Counted from the stretch's first letter, positions 45,616 to 55,640 are shown. The stretch is 64,000 nt of DNA from Martelella radicis (GCF_014196625.1 NZ_JACIDZ010000008.1:172047-236046); one strand, 5' to 3'. Notes: generated by a model not told the origin, from the sequence alone. Numbers and translations: made by a program.

Positions 45616-46980
45616 TCAGGCCTCTTCTTCCTCAGGCGTCCCGGCAATCGCCTCGGCAAATTCCTCCGCCTCGAAGGGTTCGAGGTCATCGATCCCCTCG
45701 CCGACGCCGATGAAATAGACCGGCAATTTGTGCTTGGCCGCAATCGCCACCAGAATACCACCGCGCGCGGTGCCGTCGAGCTTGGTCATGACGAGGCCGG
45801 TAACGCCCGCGACATTGCGGAAGATTTCCACCTGGCTCATGGCGTTCTGGCCGGTGGTGGCGTCGAGCGTCTGCAGCACGGTATGCGGCGCGTCCGGATC
45901 GAGCTTGCCGAGCACGCGGACGATCTTCGCCAGTTCGTCCATCAGTTCGGCCTTGTTCTGCAACCGGCCCGCCGTGTCGATGATGACGACGTCGGAGCCG
46001 TTTTCCTGTCCGCGCTTGAAGGCGTCATAGGCAAGGCCTGCGGCATCGGCCCCGAGCTTGGTGCCGACGAATTCGGCGCCCGTTCGATCGGACCAGATCT
46101 TCAACTGTTCGATGGCCGCGGCACGAAACGTGTCGCCGGCGCCCAGCGTTACCTTGAGGCCGGCGCGCGTCAGCTTGGCGGCGAGCTTGCCGATCGTGGT
46201 GGTCTTGCCGGTGCCGTTGACGCCGACGACGAGAATGACATGCGGCTTCTTCGACAGATCCAGCGCCAGCGGCCTTGCCACCGGCTGCAGCACCTTGGTG
46301 ATCTCGCCGGCCATGATGCGGGTCACATCCCTGCCGGTGACATCGCGTCCATAGCGTTCGGCCGAAAGCGTATCGGTGATGCGCATCGCCGTCTCGATGC
46401 CGAGATCGGCCTGGATCAGCAGGTCTTCAAGTTCCTCCAGCGCTTCCTCGTCCAGCTTGCGCTTGGTGAAGAGTGCGGTGATCTGCCCGGAAAGCTGTTG
46501 CGAGGTGCGGAACAGGCCGGCCTTCAATCGCTGGAACCAGGAGAGTTTCTTCGTCGGCTGCGGCTTTGGCGCTTCGGGCGTCGGTCCGGCGGTGATTTCG
46601 AAACCCTGGTTCTTTTTCGGGGCAGGGACCGGCTCTTCCGCGGCCTCAGGCGGTGCCTCGACCGGCATCACGGCGGCAGGCTCTTCCGCCTGTGCGGGCG
46701 TCTCGGGGGCTTCGGCGGCAGGCTCTTCTTCCGGCTCCGGCTCTTCCGGCGGCGTTTCCGGCTCCTCGGAAGACCGGCCGACGACACCGCCGACAATGCT
46801 GTCATCATCCCAGGGATCGCTGCTGTCGGCCTCGGTGATGGCGCCTGCGGCCTCTTCCGGCTCCGTCGTCGCGGTCTCCGGCGCTTCGGTTTCCTCCTCA
46901 GGCGCGACGACCTGATCTTCCTGCGGCTTCTGTTCCTTTTTGCCGAAGGTGAAGACGTTTTTCATGAAGCCGAGGGCCAT
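45616..46980 (-). CDS. ftsY: Signal recognition particle receptor FtsY
   Basis: FtsY docks SRP-ribosome complexes at the membrane. The 454-residue protein has a long acidic, proline- and alanine-rich N-terminal region (about 15-150), a four-helix N domain, and a GTPase G domain with GVNGTGKTTTIGKLA, DTFRAAAIEQL, DTAGRLQNK and TKLDGTARGG. Its partner Ffh is encoded at 52684. A second ATG at 46965 (MKNVF) could also be used. Confidence 0.97.
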   Translation of the reverse strand: MALGFMKNVFTFGKKEQKPQEDQVVAPEEETEAPETATTEPEEAAGAITEADSSDPWDDDSIVGGVVGRSSEEPETPPEEPEPEEEPAAEAPETPAQAEEPAAVMPVEAPPEAAEEPVPAPKKNQGFEITAGPTPEAPKPQPTKKLSWFQRLKAGLFRTSQQLSGQITALFTKRKLDEEALEELEDLLIQADLGIETAMRITDTLSAERYGRDVTGRDVTRIMAGEITKVLQPVARPLALDLSKKPHVILVVGVNGTGKTTTIGKLAAKLTRAGLKVTLGAGDTFRAAAIEQLKIWSDRTGAEFVGTKLGADAAGLAYDAFKRGQENGSDVVIIDTAGRLQNKAELMDELAKIVRVLGKLDPDAPHTVLQTLDATTGQNAMSQVEIFRNVAGVTGLVMTKLDGTARGGILVAIAAKHKLPVYFIGVGEGIDDLEPFEAEEFAEAIAGTPEEEEA

Positions 46981-47080
46981 GGGAATACTGTCCTGTTCTT
47001 GCCGTTGTGCGGTTCCTTATCCCGTGCCCCGAAGCACCTTGTCAACGCACAGTCAACGCAACCCGGCAGGGTGCAAGGCC

Positions 47081-48343
47081 TCAAGCGTCCGCGAATACTG
47101 CCTGAAGCCTTCTGCCGTCATGGCCGGTGATGCGGGCGCTGACGAAACGGCCGGGCTTGAACTTCGGCATGGCCACGGCTGCGAAGTTTTCCGCATGGCC
47201 GGTTTCGCCGCGCTCGGAGAGCACGGTCTGGGTCGTGCCGACCAGCCCGTCGAGATGGCGCGTCTTGAGCGCCTCTCCGGTCTCGCGCAGCCGCCTTGCC
47301 CGTTCCTTCACCAGCGCACGGTCAAGCTGCGGCATGCGGGCGGCCGGCGTTCCGGGCCGGGGGCTGTAGGGAAAGACATGGAGATGCGCGATCCCGGCTT
47401 CCTCAGCCAGCCGCACAGTGTTTTCAAAATGCTCTTCGGTTTCGGTGGGAAAGCCGGCGATGAAATCCGCACCGAAGGCCATGTCCGGACGCAGCCGCCT
47501 TGCCTCGGCCATGAAGGCGAGCGCGTCGTCGCGCGAATGCCGGCGCTTCATCCGCTTCAGGATCAGATTGTCGCCGTGTTGCAGCGACAGGTGCAGGTGC
47601 GGCATGAAGCGCGGTTCGTCGGCGATCAGATCGAGAAGGTGCCGGTCGACCTCGATGCTGTCGATCGAGGAAAGCCGAAGGCGGGCAATTTCCGGCACCT
47701 GTTTCAGCAGCGTCTTTGCCAGAAGGCCGAGCGTCGGCTGGCCCGGCAGGTCCGCGCCGTAGGATGTGGCGTCGACCCCGGTCAGCACCATCTCGCGATA
47801 GCCCTGTTCGGAAAGCTTGCGCGCCTGCTCGACCACCGCGCCCATCGGCACGGAGCGGGAATTGCCGCGGCCATAGGGAATGATGCAGAAGGTGCAGCGG
47901 TGGTCGCAGCCATTCTGTACCTGCAGGAAGGCGCGCACATGCCCGTCAATGCTTTCCACCATCTGCGGCGCGGTTTCCGTCACGCTCATGATGTCATTGA
48001 CGACGATCTTTTCTTCCGCCGAAACGCCGAAATCCGGCAGGGCCCGGTAGCTTTCGGCCTCAAGCTTCTCGGCATTGCCGAGCACGGCATCGACCTCGGC
48101 CATGGCGGCGAAGGTCTCCTTCTCCGTCTGCGCCGCGCAGCCGGTGACGATGATGCGCGCATCCGGGTTCTCGCGCCGCGCCCGGCGGATCGCCTGGCGC
48201 GCCTGGCGCACCGCCTCGCCCGTCACCGCGCAGGTGTTCACCAGCACGGCATCGCCAAGGCCCGCTTCCTCAGCCGCCTTGAGCATGACTTCGCTCTCAT
48301 AGGTGTTCAGCCTGCAGCCGAATGTCAGGGTTTTCAGGGTCAT
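47081..48343 (-). CDS. mtaB: tRNA t6A37 methylthiotransferase MtaB
   Basis: MtaB adds a methylthio group to t6A37 in tRNAs that read ANN codons. The 420-residue radical-SAM protein has the N-terminal UPF0004 domain (TFGCRLNTYES, NTCAVTGEA, TGCAAQ cysteines), the radical-SAM motif CDHRCTFCIIP and a C-terminal TRAM-like part. It sits 100 bp upstream of ftsY, the usual alphaproteobacterial order. Confidence 0.95.
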   Translation of the reverse strand: MTLKTLTFGCRLNTYESEVMLKAAEEAGLGDAVLVNTCAVTGEAVRQARQAIRRARRENPDARIIVTGCAAQTEKETFAAMAEVDAVLGNAEKLEAESYRALPDFGVSAEEKIVVNDIMSVTETAPQMVESIDGHVRAFLQVQNGCDHRCTFCIIPYGRGNSRSVPMGAVVEQARKLSEQGYREMVLTGVDATSYGADLPGQPTLGLLAKTLLKQVPEIARLRLSSIDSIEVDRHLLDLIADEPRFMPHLHLSLQHGDNLILKRMKRRHSRDDALAFMAEARRLRPDMAFGADFIAGFPTETEEHFENTVRLAEEAGIAHLHVFPYSPRPGTPAARMPQLDRALVKERARRLRETGEALKTRHLDGLVGTTQTVLSERGETGHAENFAAVAMPKFKPGRFVSARITGHDGRRLQAVFADA

Positions 48344-48457
48344 TGCTGGCGCTGTTGTTCCGGTTTGACGGCTATATGGCGCAAAAGGTCGGCGATTGAA
48401 AGGGCAGGGGTCAAAGCAGGATGTGGCTAGGCGTGTCGAGGAGCAAAGCTGAGTTCC

Positions 48458-49333
48458 TCAGCGCGCCCATTCTCCCGTCGCCGGATCCACTCTACCCGAC
48501 CATTCATGTTCCGCAGGCCCCGTCATGATCACGTGGTCGTCGTCCTCGCGCCAGTCGATTTCCAGCGCGCCGGCGGGCAGGTAGACGGTGACCTTGCGGC
48601 CGGTTCGGCCGGTGCGGGCGGCTGAGACGGCGGCGGCGCAGGCGGCCGAACCGCAGGCGAGCGTCAGGCCGGCGCCGCGCTCGAAGGTCTTCAGCGACAG
48701 CGAGGAGGGAGAGGTGACCTGCGCCAGCGAGATGTTGGCGCGTTCGGGAAACAGCGGATGGCGCTCGTAGCGGGGCCCGAAGGCAAGAATGTCGTAGCTG
48801 TCGACATCGCGCGGCACGAAGAACACGGCATGGGGATTGCCCATGGACGCGGCGGAAAAGCGTTGCAGCGCCGGATCGGCCTCATGCGGTTCGGGCAGCG
48901 CGACATGGGTCGTGTCGGCGGCGGGTCCTGCAAGCGGGATCTTCTCCCAGTCGAAGATCGGAGCGCCCATGTCGACGGAGATCAGCCTGTCGGAAAGCCG
49001 TTCTGCAAGGAGCGCGCCGGCAATGGTGCGGAAGGCGAAGCGGTCCTTGTCGGTTTCGCGCGTCAGATAGTCGACGACGCAGCGCGTGCCGTTGCCGCAG
49101 GCCTGCGCCATCGAACCGTCGGAATTGAGGATATCGATCCAGCCGTCGGGCGCGTTCTCGCGGGCATCGTAGAGCGCCATGATCTGGTCGAATTCGGTAT
49201 CGGGATGGGCATCAAGCCGGATCGCGGCCGCCGGCGTCACCCTGTCGGTGCGCCCGCGCATGTCGATGACAAGGATCTTGTTGCCAAGACCGTTCATGCG
49301 CTCCATGCGCACCATGTTCGTGCTGTCCGCCAT
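48458..49333 (-). CDS. dapF: Diaminopimelate epimerase
   Basis: DapF converts LL- to meso-diaminopimelate for lysine and cell-wall synthesis. The 291-residue protein carries both catalytic cysteines, C79 ([10 protein letters not shown]) and C227 ([10 protein letters not shown]). The ATG at 49333 is used; the TTG at 49336 is less likely, and an internal ATG (MVRMERMNG) is possible. It heads the dapF-mtaB-ftsY-yciB run. Confidence 0.95.
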   Translation of the reverse strand: MADSTNMVRMERMNGLGNKILVIDMRGRTDRVTPAAAIRLDAHPDTEFDQIMALYDARENAPDGWIDILNSDGSMAQACGNGTRCVVDYLTRETDKDRFAFRTIAGALLAERLSDRLISVDMGAPIFDWEKIPLAGPAADTTHVALPEPHEADPALQRFSAASMGNPHAVFFVPRDVDSYDILAFGPRYERHPLFPERANISLAQVTSPSSLSLKTFERGAGLTLACGSAACAAAVSAARTGRTGRKVTVYLPAGALEIDWREDDDHVIMTGPAEHEWSGRVDPATGEWAR

Positions 49334-49699
49334 CAAGGGCTCCGTCGCCTGCCTTTGCTTCCGGCGTTATATGGGCGAAAACCGCCGTCGTCACCAGTCC
49401 GTGCCCTCGCTTGCCGCGAAAAATAGTCCCGGCCGAACGCTGCGGGCCGCGAGCGGCCTTTGCGTCGGCCGCCATGAAGTGTAATGTCGGACAAATCCTC
49501 CCCAGGCAGCGAACGTTTCGGTCGTCCCTTGCGTTTGTCGAGATATCCCGCTGCCAGCCATGGTCCGGACACATGCCCGCGCCATGCCTCTTGAAAGTTC
49601 TGAAACGATGCCAGTTCCTTATTTTGCCGCGAAGGTGATCGGTTTACCGGTCTGCCGGCCCATTGCCCTTGATGTCTCACGCCGCGCCGGAGCGGCTGC
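49334..49699. other. Intergenic region between divergent dapF and the EamA transporter gene
   Basis: The 366 bases hold no convincing gene, RNA motif or palindrome. They must contain the promoters of both divergent genes, but no confident -35/-10 pair was picked out. Confidence 0.6.
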
Positions 49700-50599
49700 A
49701 TGAGGCTTTCCGGTGTCGTCCTTGCCTTTGGCGCGGTCTCGATCTTTGCGGTCCAGGACGCAATCACCCGCCATCTCGGTCCGCTCTATTCGCCGTTCTT
49801 CATCGCCATGGTGCGCTTCTGGGCCTTCGGCCTGTTCGTGATCATCCTGGCGGCCCGCGCGCCGGGCGGTTTCAAGGCCGCGACGGTGACCCATCATCCC
49901 GTCCTGCAGATCTGGCGAAGCTTCCTGCTGGTGGCGCAGATCCTGATCTCGATCCTGTCCTTTGCCCTTGTCGGTCTTGCCCAGAGCCAGGCGATCTTCA
50001 TGGCCGCCCCGCTGGTGGTGGCGCTCCTGTCGGTGCCGCTTCTCGGCGAGCGCGTCGGCTGGCGTCGCTGGCTGGCGATCGTCGTCGGCCTGTTCGGCGT
50101 GCTGGTCATCATCGATCCGCTCGGCGAGCAATTCTCGCTGGCGATGCTGGTGCCGGTCGGCTGCTGCTTCACCTTTGCGCTCTATTCGCTCTATACCCGC
50201 CTTGCCGGGCGCTATGACGCGCCGGAAGTCAGCCTGTTTTATACCGGCGTGGTCGGCATGGTGCTGACGAGCCTCATCGGCCCGTTCTTCTGGGAGGATG
50301 TGCCGCTTGCCGACTGGGGCTGGCTTGTCGCACTCTGTTTCACCGGTATTTCAGGGCATTATCTCCTCATCCGGGCGCTTGCGGTGACCGAAGCCGTGAC
50401 CGTGCAGACCATCACCTATATGCAGCTCGTCTATGGCTCGCTTTTCGGCGTTCTGGTGTTCAAGGAACAGTTGAGCGTGCATATGATTGCCGGCGGGCTC
50501 ACCGTCGTCGGCGCCGGCGCTTTCACCATCTGGCGCGAACATGCGCTGAAAAAGCGCGAGGGCGCCTCATCGACGGAGGCATCGCTGGCTGGTCGCTAG
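49700..50599 (+). CDS. EamA-family (DMT superfamily) transporter
   Basis: The 299-residue protein has ten predicted membrane segments as two EamA repeats, the first with FGAVSIFAVQDAITRHL and the second with an ending ITYMQLVYGSLFGVLVFKE. DMT exporters move amino acids or other small metabolites; the substrate cannot be told. It is followed 21 bp later by the AlkD-like gene. Confidence 0.88.
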   Translation: MRLSGVVLAFGAVSIFAVQDAITRHLGPLYSPFFIAMVRFWAFGLFVIILAARAPGGFKAATVTHHPVLQIWRSFLLVAQILISILSFALVGLAQSQAIFMAAPLVVALLSVPLLGERVGWRRWLAIVVGLFGVLVIIDPLGEQFSLAMLVPVGCCFTFALYSLYTRLAGRYDAPEVSLFYTGVVGMVLTSLIGPFFWEDVPLADWGWLVALCFTGISGHYLLIRALAVTEAVTVQTITYMQLVYGSLFGVLVFKEQLSVHMIAGGLTVVGAGAFTIWREHALKKREGASSTEASLAGR

Positions 50600-50620
50600 G
50601 CGTCAGCCTTGGAGGCAAAG

Positions 50621-51313
50621 ATGGAGCTTTCCTCAGACTCTTCAACGCGGGACATTCTCTCGGCCCTTAAGGCCAGCGCCGATCCGGCGCGGCTTGCGGA
50701 GATGGAGCGCGTCGGCATCAGGACCGACGCGGCCATCGGCCTTTCCAACCCCGAGCTGCGGCAGATCGCCAAGGCTGTCGGCGTGAACCATGGGCGGGCG
50801 TCGGCGCTTTGGCAAAGCCCGGTGCGCGAGGCGAAGATGCTGGCCTTGCTGACCTTTGATCCGGCTGAACTGACGCAGGAGGACATGCTTGCGCTCGCCG
50901 GCGATTTTGCCTCATGGGAAATGGTCGATCTTGCAGCCGATCTGTTTGTCGAGGCGCGGTTTGACGCGGCCCTTGTCGCCGCCTTCGCCGAGGATGACCG
51001 TGAATTCGTGCGCCGGACCGCTTTTGCCATGATCGCCGGCGCGGCCGTCCACCGGAAGAAGGAGCCGGACGAAAGCTTCCTGGCGCTCTTCCCGCTCATC
51101 GAAGCGCATGCCGCGGACCAGCGCAATTTCGTGAAGAAGGCGGTCAATTGGGCGCTGCGCAATATCGGCATGCGCAATATCCGCTGCCACAGGGCTGCGC
51201 TGGCGCTTGCGGAGAAACTGGCGGCGCGCGCAGACCGCACCGAAGCCTGGGTCGGACGAGATGCGGTGCGCTATCTGAGCGATCCCAAACGCCTCGCGCG
51301 GCTGAAAGCCTGA
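50621..51313 (+). CDS. DNA alkylation repair protein (AlkD-like)
   Basis: The 230-residue all-helical protein shows the HEAT-like AlkD pattern (FASWEMVDLAADLF, RRTAFAMIAGAAVH, DQRNFVKKAVNWALRNIG). AlkD-type glycosylases remove bulky cationic alkyl bases by wrapping DNA. GGAGG at 50611-50615 sets the ATG at 50621. It converges on the metallo-hydrolase gene with a 4-bp gap. Confidence 0.87.
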   Translation: MELSSDSSTRDILSALKASADPARLAEMERVGIRTDAAIGLSNPELRQIAKAVGVNHGRASALWQSPVREAKMLALLTFDPAELTQEDMLALAGDFASWEMVDLAADLFVEARFDAALVAAFAEDDREFVRRTAFAMIAGAAVHRKKEPDESFLALFPLIEAHAADQRNFVKKAVNWALRNIGMRNIRCHRAALALAEKLAARADRTEAWVGRDAVRYLSDPKRLARLKA

Positions 51314-51317
51314 AGGC

Positions 51318-52340
51318 TCAGTCGACCTCCGGCACGTCGAAGGCTTCGCCGGGCTCCAGCGGACGGAAACGGTCTTCATCGATGCCGGCATCGGAAAGGG
51401 CGGCCTTCAACAGCCTGACCGGATCGTCATGGCCTTCGTCGGTGAGCTGGAAAGTGCCGAAATGGTGGCCAGCGGCATAGGCGGCCTTGGAGAGCTCGAA
51501 GCCCTTGACGGCTTCCACCGGGTCCTGATGCTCGTTCTTCATGAAATAGCGCGGCTCATAGGCGCCAATCGGCAGGTTGGCGAGGCGGAAGCCGCCGTAT
51601 TTCTCGGCCGCCGCGCGGTAGTTGCGCCCCTCGTGAAAGCTGGTGTCGCCGATGTGGTAGATGCGGCCTGCGGGCGTCTCCAGCACGAAGGCGGCCCAGA
51701 GCGCCATGCGCCGGTCGGTGACCCCGCGCGCCGACCAGTGGTGGCAGGGCTCGGCAAACACATTGACGCCGCCGGGAAGCGGCGCCTGGTCTCCCCAGTC
51801 CAGCACCGTCACATCCGCATCCGGCACCTTCTGGTGGATCACCGTGTCATTGCCGAGCGGCGCGATGATCCGGGGCGCGTGATCGGTCTGAAGGCGTCTC
51901 AGGCAGGCATGACTCAGATGGTCGTAGTGGTTGTGGGTGATCAGCACGGCATCGATCTTGGGCAGGTCCTCGAACAGGACGCCCGGCGGGCAGACCCGTT
52001 TCGGCCCGACGGAATCGAACGGGCTGACGCGTTCGGAAAACACCGGGTCGGTCAGGATGTTGACGCCGGCGACCTGGATCAGGAGGCTGGCATGGCCGAT
52101 CATCGTCACCCGCATGCCGTTTCCGGACACAAGCGCGTCCGGCGTGTGTGGGGCATAGCGGCAGGCGACTTCCTTCGGCCAGGGCGTGCGCTTGTGGGCA
52201 AGCTGCCATTTGACGACCTCGGCAAGGCCCGGCGGGTTCATGCCGTCGGGGTTGAAGAACAATGTGCCGTCGAAATGATCGCTTTTCGGACCGTTATAGT
52301 AGCGGTTCTTCTTTTGCAGACGCACGCGCGTGGGGATCAT
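51318..52340 (-). CDS. Metallo-beta-lactamase-fold hydrolase (NAPE-PLD/UlaG-like)
   Basis: The 340-residue protein has the zinc-binding HNHYDHLS motif, the conserved GHASLLIQ strand, DPVFSERVSPF, FAEPCHHWSARG and GDTSFHEG, as in NAPE-phospholipase-D-like hydrolases. The ATG at 52340 (MIPTRVRL) gives the family start; an upstream ATG at 52403 lacks a ribosome site. The substrate is unknown. It is divergent from ffh. Confidence 0.85.
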   Translation of the reverse strand: MIPTRVRLQKKNRYYNGPKSDHFDGTLFFNPDGMNPPGLAEVVKWQLAHKRTPWPKEVACRYAPHTPDALVSGNGMRVTMIGHASLLIQVAGVNILTDPVFSERVSPFDSVGPKRVCPPGVLFEDLPKIDAVLITHNHYDHLSHACLRRLQTDHAPRIIAPLGNDTVIHQKVPDADVTVLDWGDQAPLPGGVNVFAEPCHHWSARGVTDRRMALWAAFVLETPAGRIYHIGDTSFHEGRNYRAAAEKYGGFRLANLPIGAYEPRYFMKNEHQDPVEAVKGFELSKAAYAAGHHFGTFQLTDEGHDDPVRLLKAALSDAGIDEDRFRPLEPGEAFDVPEVD

Positions 52341-52683
52341 GAAAAGCCCTTTCGGTTGATCCGGCGCTTGCCGGCCACCCTTGATTGCTGAAACGGAACT
52401 CATCGGATATATGCGCCGGGCCCGAAAAAGTTCCAGACCTTGAAAACGGCGAAAGAGGTCACGCAGGCTTGACTTTGCCGCAATCTTGGGGTTTATCGCC
52501 CCCAAATCTGCTGACAGTGAAGACGTTCAGCCGCCGACCGGGGCCCGCAAAGGTATAAAGAGAGCCCGGAGGTCAACATCCGACAGCGCGATGCGCCCTC
52601 GGATGGAATTTTGCTTTGCGTCTTGCATTTGCCGGCAGAGGTGCCAACGTTTCGCGAAGTGCGAAACGAAAAGGGAATGGGCT
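52341..52683. other. Divergent intergenic region before ffh, with a 5' UTR hairpin at 52648-52668
   Basis: CGTTTCGC (52648-52655) and GCGAAACG (52661-52668) pair perfectly over 8 bp with a 5-base loop. The hairpin ends directly at the AAAAGGG ribosome site of ffh. The remaining bases show no gene, and no 4.5S RNA sequence was found here. Confidence 0.6.
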
Positions 52684-54225
52684 ATGTTTGAAAACCTCCA
52701 GGACCGCCTTGGTTCCGTCCTCAAGGGACTGACCGGCCGCGGCTCGCTTTCGGAAGCCGACGTATCGGCAGCGCTGCGCGAAGTGCGCCGCGCGCTTCTG
52801 GAAGCCGACGTCGCGCTGGAGGTGGTGCGCGACTTTATCGCCCGCGTGCGGGAAAAGGCCGTCGGCGCGGAAGTTCTGAAGTCGATCAAGCCCGGCCAGA
52901 TGGTCGTCAAGATCGTCCATGACGAACTGGTCGAGATGCTCGGCTCCGAGGGCGTCACGCTCGATCTCAACGCGCCAGCACCTGTCGTCATCATGATGGT
53001 CGGCCTGCAGGGCTCGGGCAAGACGACGACCACCGGCAAGATCGCGGCGCGGATGACCAATCGCGACCGCAGAAAAGTGCTGATGGCCTCGCTCGACACG
53101 CGTCGTCCGGCCGCCCAGGAACAGCTGAAGCAGATCGGCGAGCAGACCTCGGTCGACACGCTGCCGGTGATCAAGGGGCAGGACCCGGTCGCCATCGCCA
53201 AGCGCGCGGTACAGGCGGCCAAGCTCGGCGGCCATGACGTGGTCATCCTCGATACCGCCGGCCGCACCCATATCGACGAGCCGCTGATGGTCGAGATGGC
53301 GGATATTCGCAAACAGGCCAATCCGCACGAGATCCTGTTGGTGGCCGACAGCCTGACCGGTCAGGACGCCGTCAATCTTGCCCGCAATTTCGATCAACGC
53401 GTCGGCATTACCGGCCTGGTTCTGACCCGTATGGATGGCGACGGGCGCGGTGGTGCTGCCCTTTCCATGCGCGCGGTCACCGGCAAGCCGATCAAGCTGA
53501 TCGGTACCGGCGAGAAGATGGATGCGCTGGAGGAATTCCACCCCAAGCGCATCGCCGACCGCATTCTCGGCATGGGCGATATCGTCTCGCTCGTTGAAAA
53601 GGCATCGGAGACGATCGACGCCGAAAAGGCGAAAGCCATGGCCGAAAAGATGGCCAAGGGCAAGTTCGACCTCGACGACATGGCCGAACAGCTGAAACAG
53701 ATGCAGAACATGGGCGGCATGGGCGGCATTATGGGTCTGATGCCCGGCATGGGCGGTATGAAGGAAAAGATGGCCGCCGCCGGCATGGACGACAGCGTCT
53801 TCAAGCGCCAGCTCGCCATCATTTCCTCGATGACCAAATATGAGCGCGCCCACCCCGACGTTTTGAAGAATTCGCGCAAGAAGCGCATCGCAGCAGGCTC
53901 CGGCACATCCGCCGCCGATATCAACAAGCTTCTGAAGATGCACCGCCAGATGTCCGACATGATGAAAGCCGTGGGCGGCAAGGGCAAGGGCAAGATGAAG
54001 CAGATGATGAACATGATGGGCGGCGGCGGCATGCCGGGCGGCATGGGCGGCATGCCCGACCTCTCCAAGCTCGATGCCAACCAGTTGGCCGAACTCGAGA
54101 AGAAGGCCGGCAGCCTCGGCGGCGCAGGCAGCATGCCATCGGGCGGTCTGCCGGGCCTTGGCGGGCCGAAGCTTCCCGGTCTCGGCGGCGGCTTCGGCGG
54201 CTTCGGAAAGGGCAAGAAGAAGTGA
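52684..54225 (+). CDS. ffh: Signal recognition particle protein Ffh
   Basis: Ffh binds signal sequences and 4.5S RNA and delivers ribosomes to FtsY. The 513-residue protein has an N domain, a G domain (GLQGSGKTTTTGKIA, DTRRPAAQEQL, DTAGRTHIDEP, TRMDGDGRGG) and a methionine-rich M domain with runs of MGGM, ending in a glycine-rich tail. The ATG at 52684 is the family start. The stop overlaps the next gene as GTGA. Confidence 0.98.
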   Translation: MFENLQDRLGSVLKGLTGRGSLSEADVSAALREVRRALLEADVALEVVRDFIARVREKAVGAEVLKSIKPGQMVVKIVHDELVEMLGSEGVTLDLNAPAPVVIMMVGLQGSGKTTTTGKIAARMTNRDRRKVLMASLDTRRPAAQEQLKQIGEQTSVDTLPVIKGQDPVAIAKRAVQAAKLGGHDVVILDTAGRTHIDEPLMVEMADIRKQANPHEILLVADSLTGQDAVNLARNFDQRVGITGLVLTRMDGDGRGGAALSMRAVTGKPIKLIGTGEKMDALEEFHPKRIADRILGMGDIVSLVEKASETIDAEKAKAMAEKMAKGKFDLDDMAEQLKQMQNMGGMGGIMGLMPGMGGMKEKMAAAGMDDSVFKRQLAIISSMTKYERAHPDVLKNSRKKRIAAGSGTSAADINKLLKMHRQMSDMMKAVGGKGKGKMKQMMNMMGGGGMPGGMGGMPDLSKLDANQLAELEKKAGSLGGAGSMPSGGLPGLGGPKLPGLGGGFGGFGKGKKK

Positions 54226-54749
54226 CTAACGTCCCTGTCCTGGAAACCGAGAGACTGGTCATGCGCGCTTTCCAGCGCGAAGATTTTGAGCCGATGGCGG
54301 CTTTCTTCGCCGAGGAGCGGTCGTTCTACTATGGCGGACCGCTTTCGAAGGGCGATGCGTGGCGCAGGCTTGCCGCCTATGCGGGGCACTGGGTCCTGAA
54401 TGGTTTCGGCGAATGGGCTCTGGAAGAGAAGAATACGGGACGTTTTGTCGGCTTTTGCGGCCCCTGGCATCCCGCCGACATGCCCGAGCCCGAGATTGCC
54501 TGGGCGCTGCTGCCTGAGCATTACGGCAAGGGTTACGCTTTCGAGGCGGCATCGCGGGCGCTTCGTTACGTTTACGGTGAACTTGGCTGGCCGACGGTCA
54601 TGAGCTTGATCGAGCCGGACAACGCGCCGTCCATTCGTCTGGCGGAGCGCCTGGGCGCGACGGCCGAGAAGACGCTCGAAATCTACGGCAGGGACGCGGT
54701 CGTCTACCGTCACCTGCCGCCTGAGATGTTGCTGGAGAAAACGGCATGA
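54222..54749 (+). CDS. GNAT-family N-acetyltransferase (RimJ/RimL type)
   Basis: The 175-residue protein starts TERLVMRAFQREDF and has the acetyl-CoA region ALLPEHYGKGYAFEAASRAL and NAPSIRLAERLGA of the RimL branch. A GTG start overlaps the ffh stop (GTGA), and its own stop overlaps the chorismate mutase start (ATGA), so three genes are coupled. The substrate is unknown. Confidence 0.87.
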   Translation: MTNVPVLETERLVMRAFQREDFEPMAAFFAEERSFYYGGPLSKGDAWRRLAAYAGHWVLNGFGEWALEEKNTGRFVGFCGPWHPADMPEPEIAWALLPEHYGKGYAFEAASRALRYVYGELGWPTVMSLIEPDNAPSIRLAERLGATAEKTLEIYGRDAVVYRHLPPEMLLEKTA

Positions 54750-55048
54750 CTCCGAAAGAGCAACTTCTTCAGTACCGCCAGTCGATCGACAATCTCGATG
54801 CCGCGCTGGTGCATATTCTCGCCGAACGGTTCCGCTGCACCAAGGCGGTGGGGCACCTGAAGGCCGAACACGACCTGCCGCCGGCCGACCCGGCGCGCGA
54901 GGAACAACAGATTTCGCGGTTGAGGGACCTGGCCAAAAGCGCCGATCTCGACCCCGATTTTGCCGAGACCTTCCTGAACTTCATCATCAAGGAAGTGATC
55001 CGGCATCATGAGCAGATCGCCGCCCAGCATGGCGGTCAGGAGAAATAG
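54746..55048 (+). CDS. Chorismate mutase, AroQ type
   Basis: The 100-residue helical protein matches the AroQ family (YRQSIDNLDAALVHILAERF, then KAVGHLKAEHDLPPADPAREEQQ). It converts chorismate to prephenate for phenylalanine and tyrosine synthesis. Its location between ffh and rpsP is common in Rhizobiales. The ATG overlaps the upstream stop. Confidence 0.92.
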   Translation: MTPKEQLLQYRQSIDNLDAALVHILAERFRCTKAVGHLKAEHDLPPADPAREEQQISRLRDLAKSADLDPDFAETFLNFIIKEVIRHHEQIAAQHGGQEK

Positions 55049-55165
55049 GCCGGTCTCCGGTCATTGAGAATGCCCCGTGCGCCAGCCAGAGCGTGGTTGC
55101 AGGCAGCGGGAACAACAAACGAATGGACTGCGGTCCGACAGAAATGCCTTTAAGGAGAAAACAAA

Positions 55166-55549
55166 ATGGCAATCAAGATTCGTCTCGCCCGTGGCGGTTC
55201 CAAGAAGCGCCCCTACTACCACATCGTTGCCGCCGACGAGCGTTCGCCGCGTGACGGCCGCTTCATCGAGAAGCTCGGCCACTGGAACCCGATGCTGCCG
55301 AAGGATGCGGAAGACCGCGTCGTCTTTGACGAAGAGCGCGTCAAGTACTGGCTTGGAACCGGCGCCCAGCCGACCGACCGCGTGCTGCGCTTCCTCGCCG
55401 AAGCCGGCATTGCCGAGCGCAAGGCCCGTAACAACCCGAACAAGGCGAAGCCCGGCAAGAAGGCCGAAGAGCGCGTTGCCGAGAAAAAGCAGAAGGCCGA
55501 GGAAGCAGCCGCCGCTGCAGCAGAAGCCGCTGCCGAAGCTTCGGAATAA
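55166..55549 (+). CDS. rpsP: 30S ribosomal protein S16
   Basis: The 127-residue protein starts [20 protein letters not shown] and carries a lysine- and alanine-rich C-terminal extension typical of alphaproteobacterial S16. AAGGAG precedes the ATG. It is followed by a terminator-like hairpin before rimM. Confidence 0.98.
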   Translation: MAIKIRLARGGSKKRPYYHIVAADERSPRDGRFIEKLGHWNPMLPKDAEDRVVFDEERVKYWLGTGAQPTDRVLRFLAEAGIAERKARNNPNKAKPGKKAEERVAEKKQKAEEAAAAAAEAAAEASE

Positions 55550-55613
55550 GCCGGATTGCCGTCAGCCGTTTGCCCCTCGTCGGGTGGAAGACGGTTTTCA
55601 GGCATCGAACAGG

Positions 55614-55640
55614 GGCCGGGCGCATGCGTCCGGCCTTTTC
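55614..55640 (+). terminator. Terminator-like hairpin between rpsP and rimM
   Basis: GGCCGGGCGC (55614-55623) pairs with 55626-55635 through one G-T pair and is followed by TTTTC. It lies within the run of cotranscribed ribosomal genes and may act as an attenuator, giving more S16 than RimM and TrmD. Confidence 0.7.

Noticed and set aside
45172..47130. 652-codon plus-strand frame across yciB and ftsY
   Set aside because: It crosses two clear minus-strand genes and their gap, has no recognisable domain, and its protein is arginine-rich low-complexity.
52506..52683. Possible 4.5S RNA gene beside ffh
   Set aside because: The conserved SRP RNA tetraloop region was searched for by eye and not found here.
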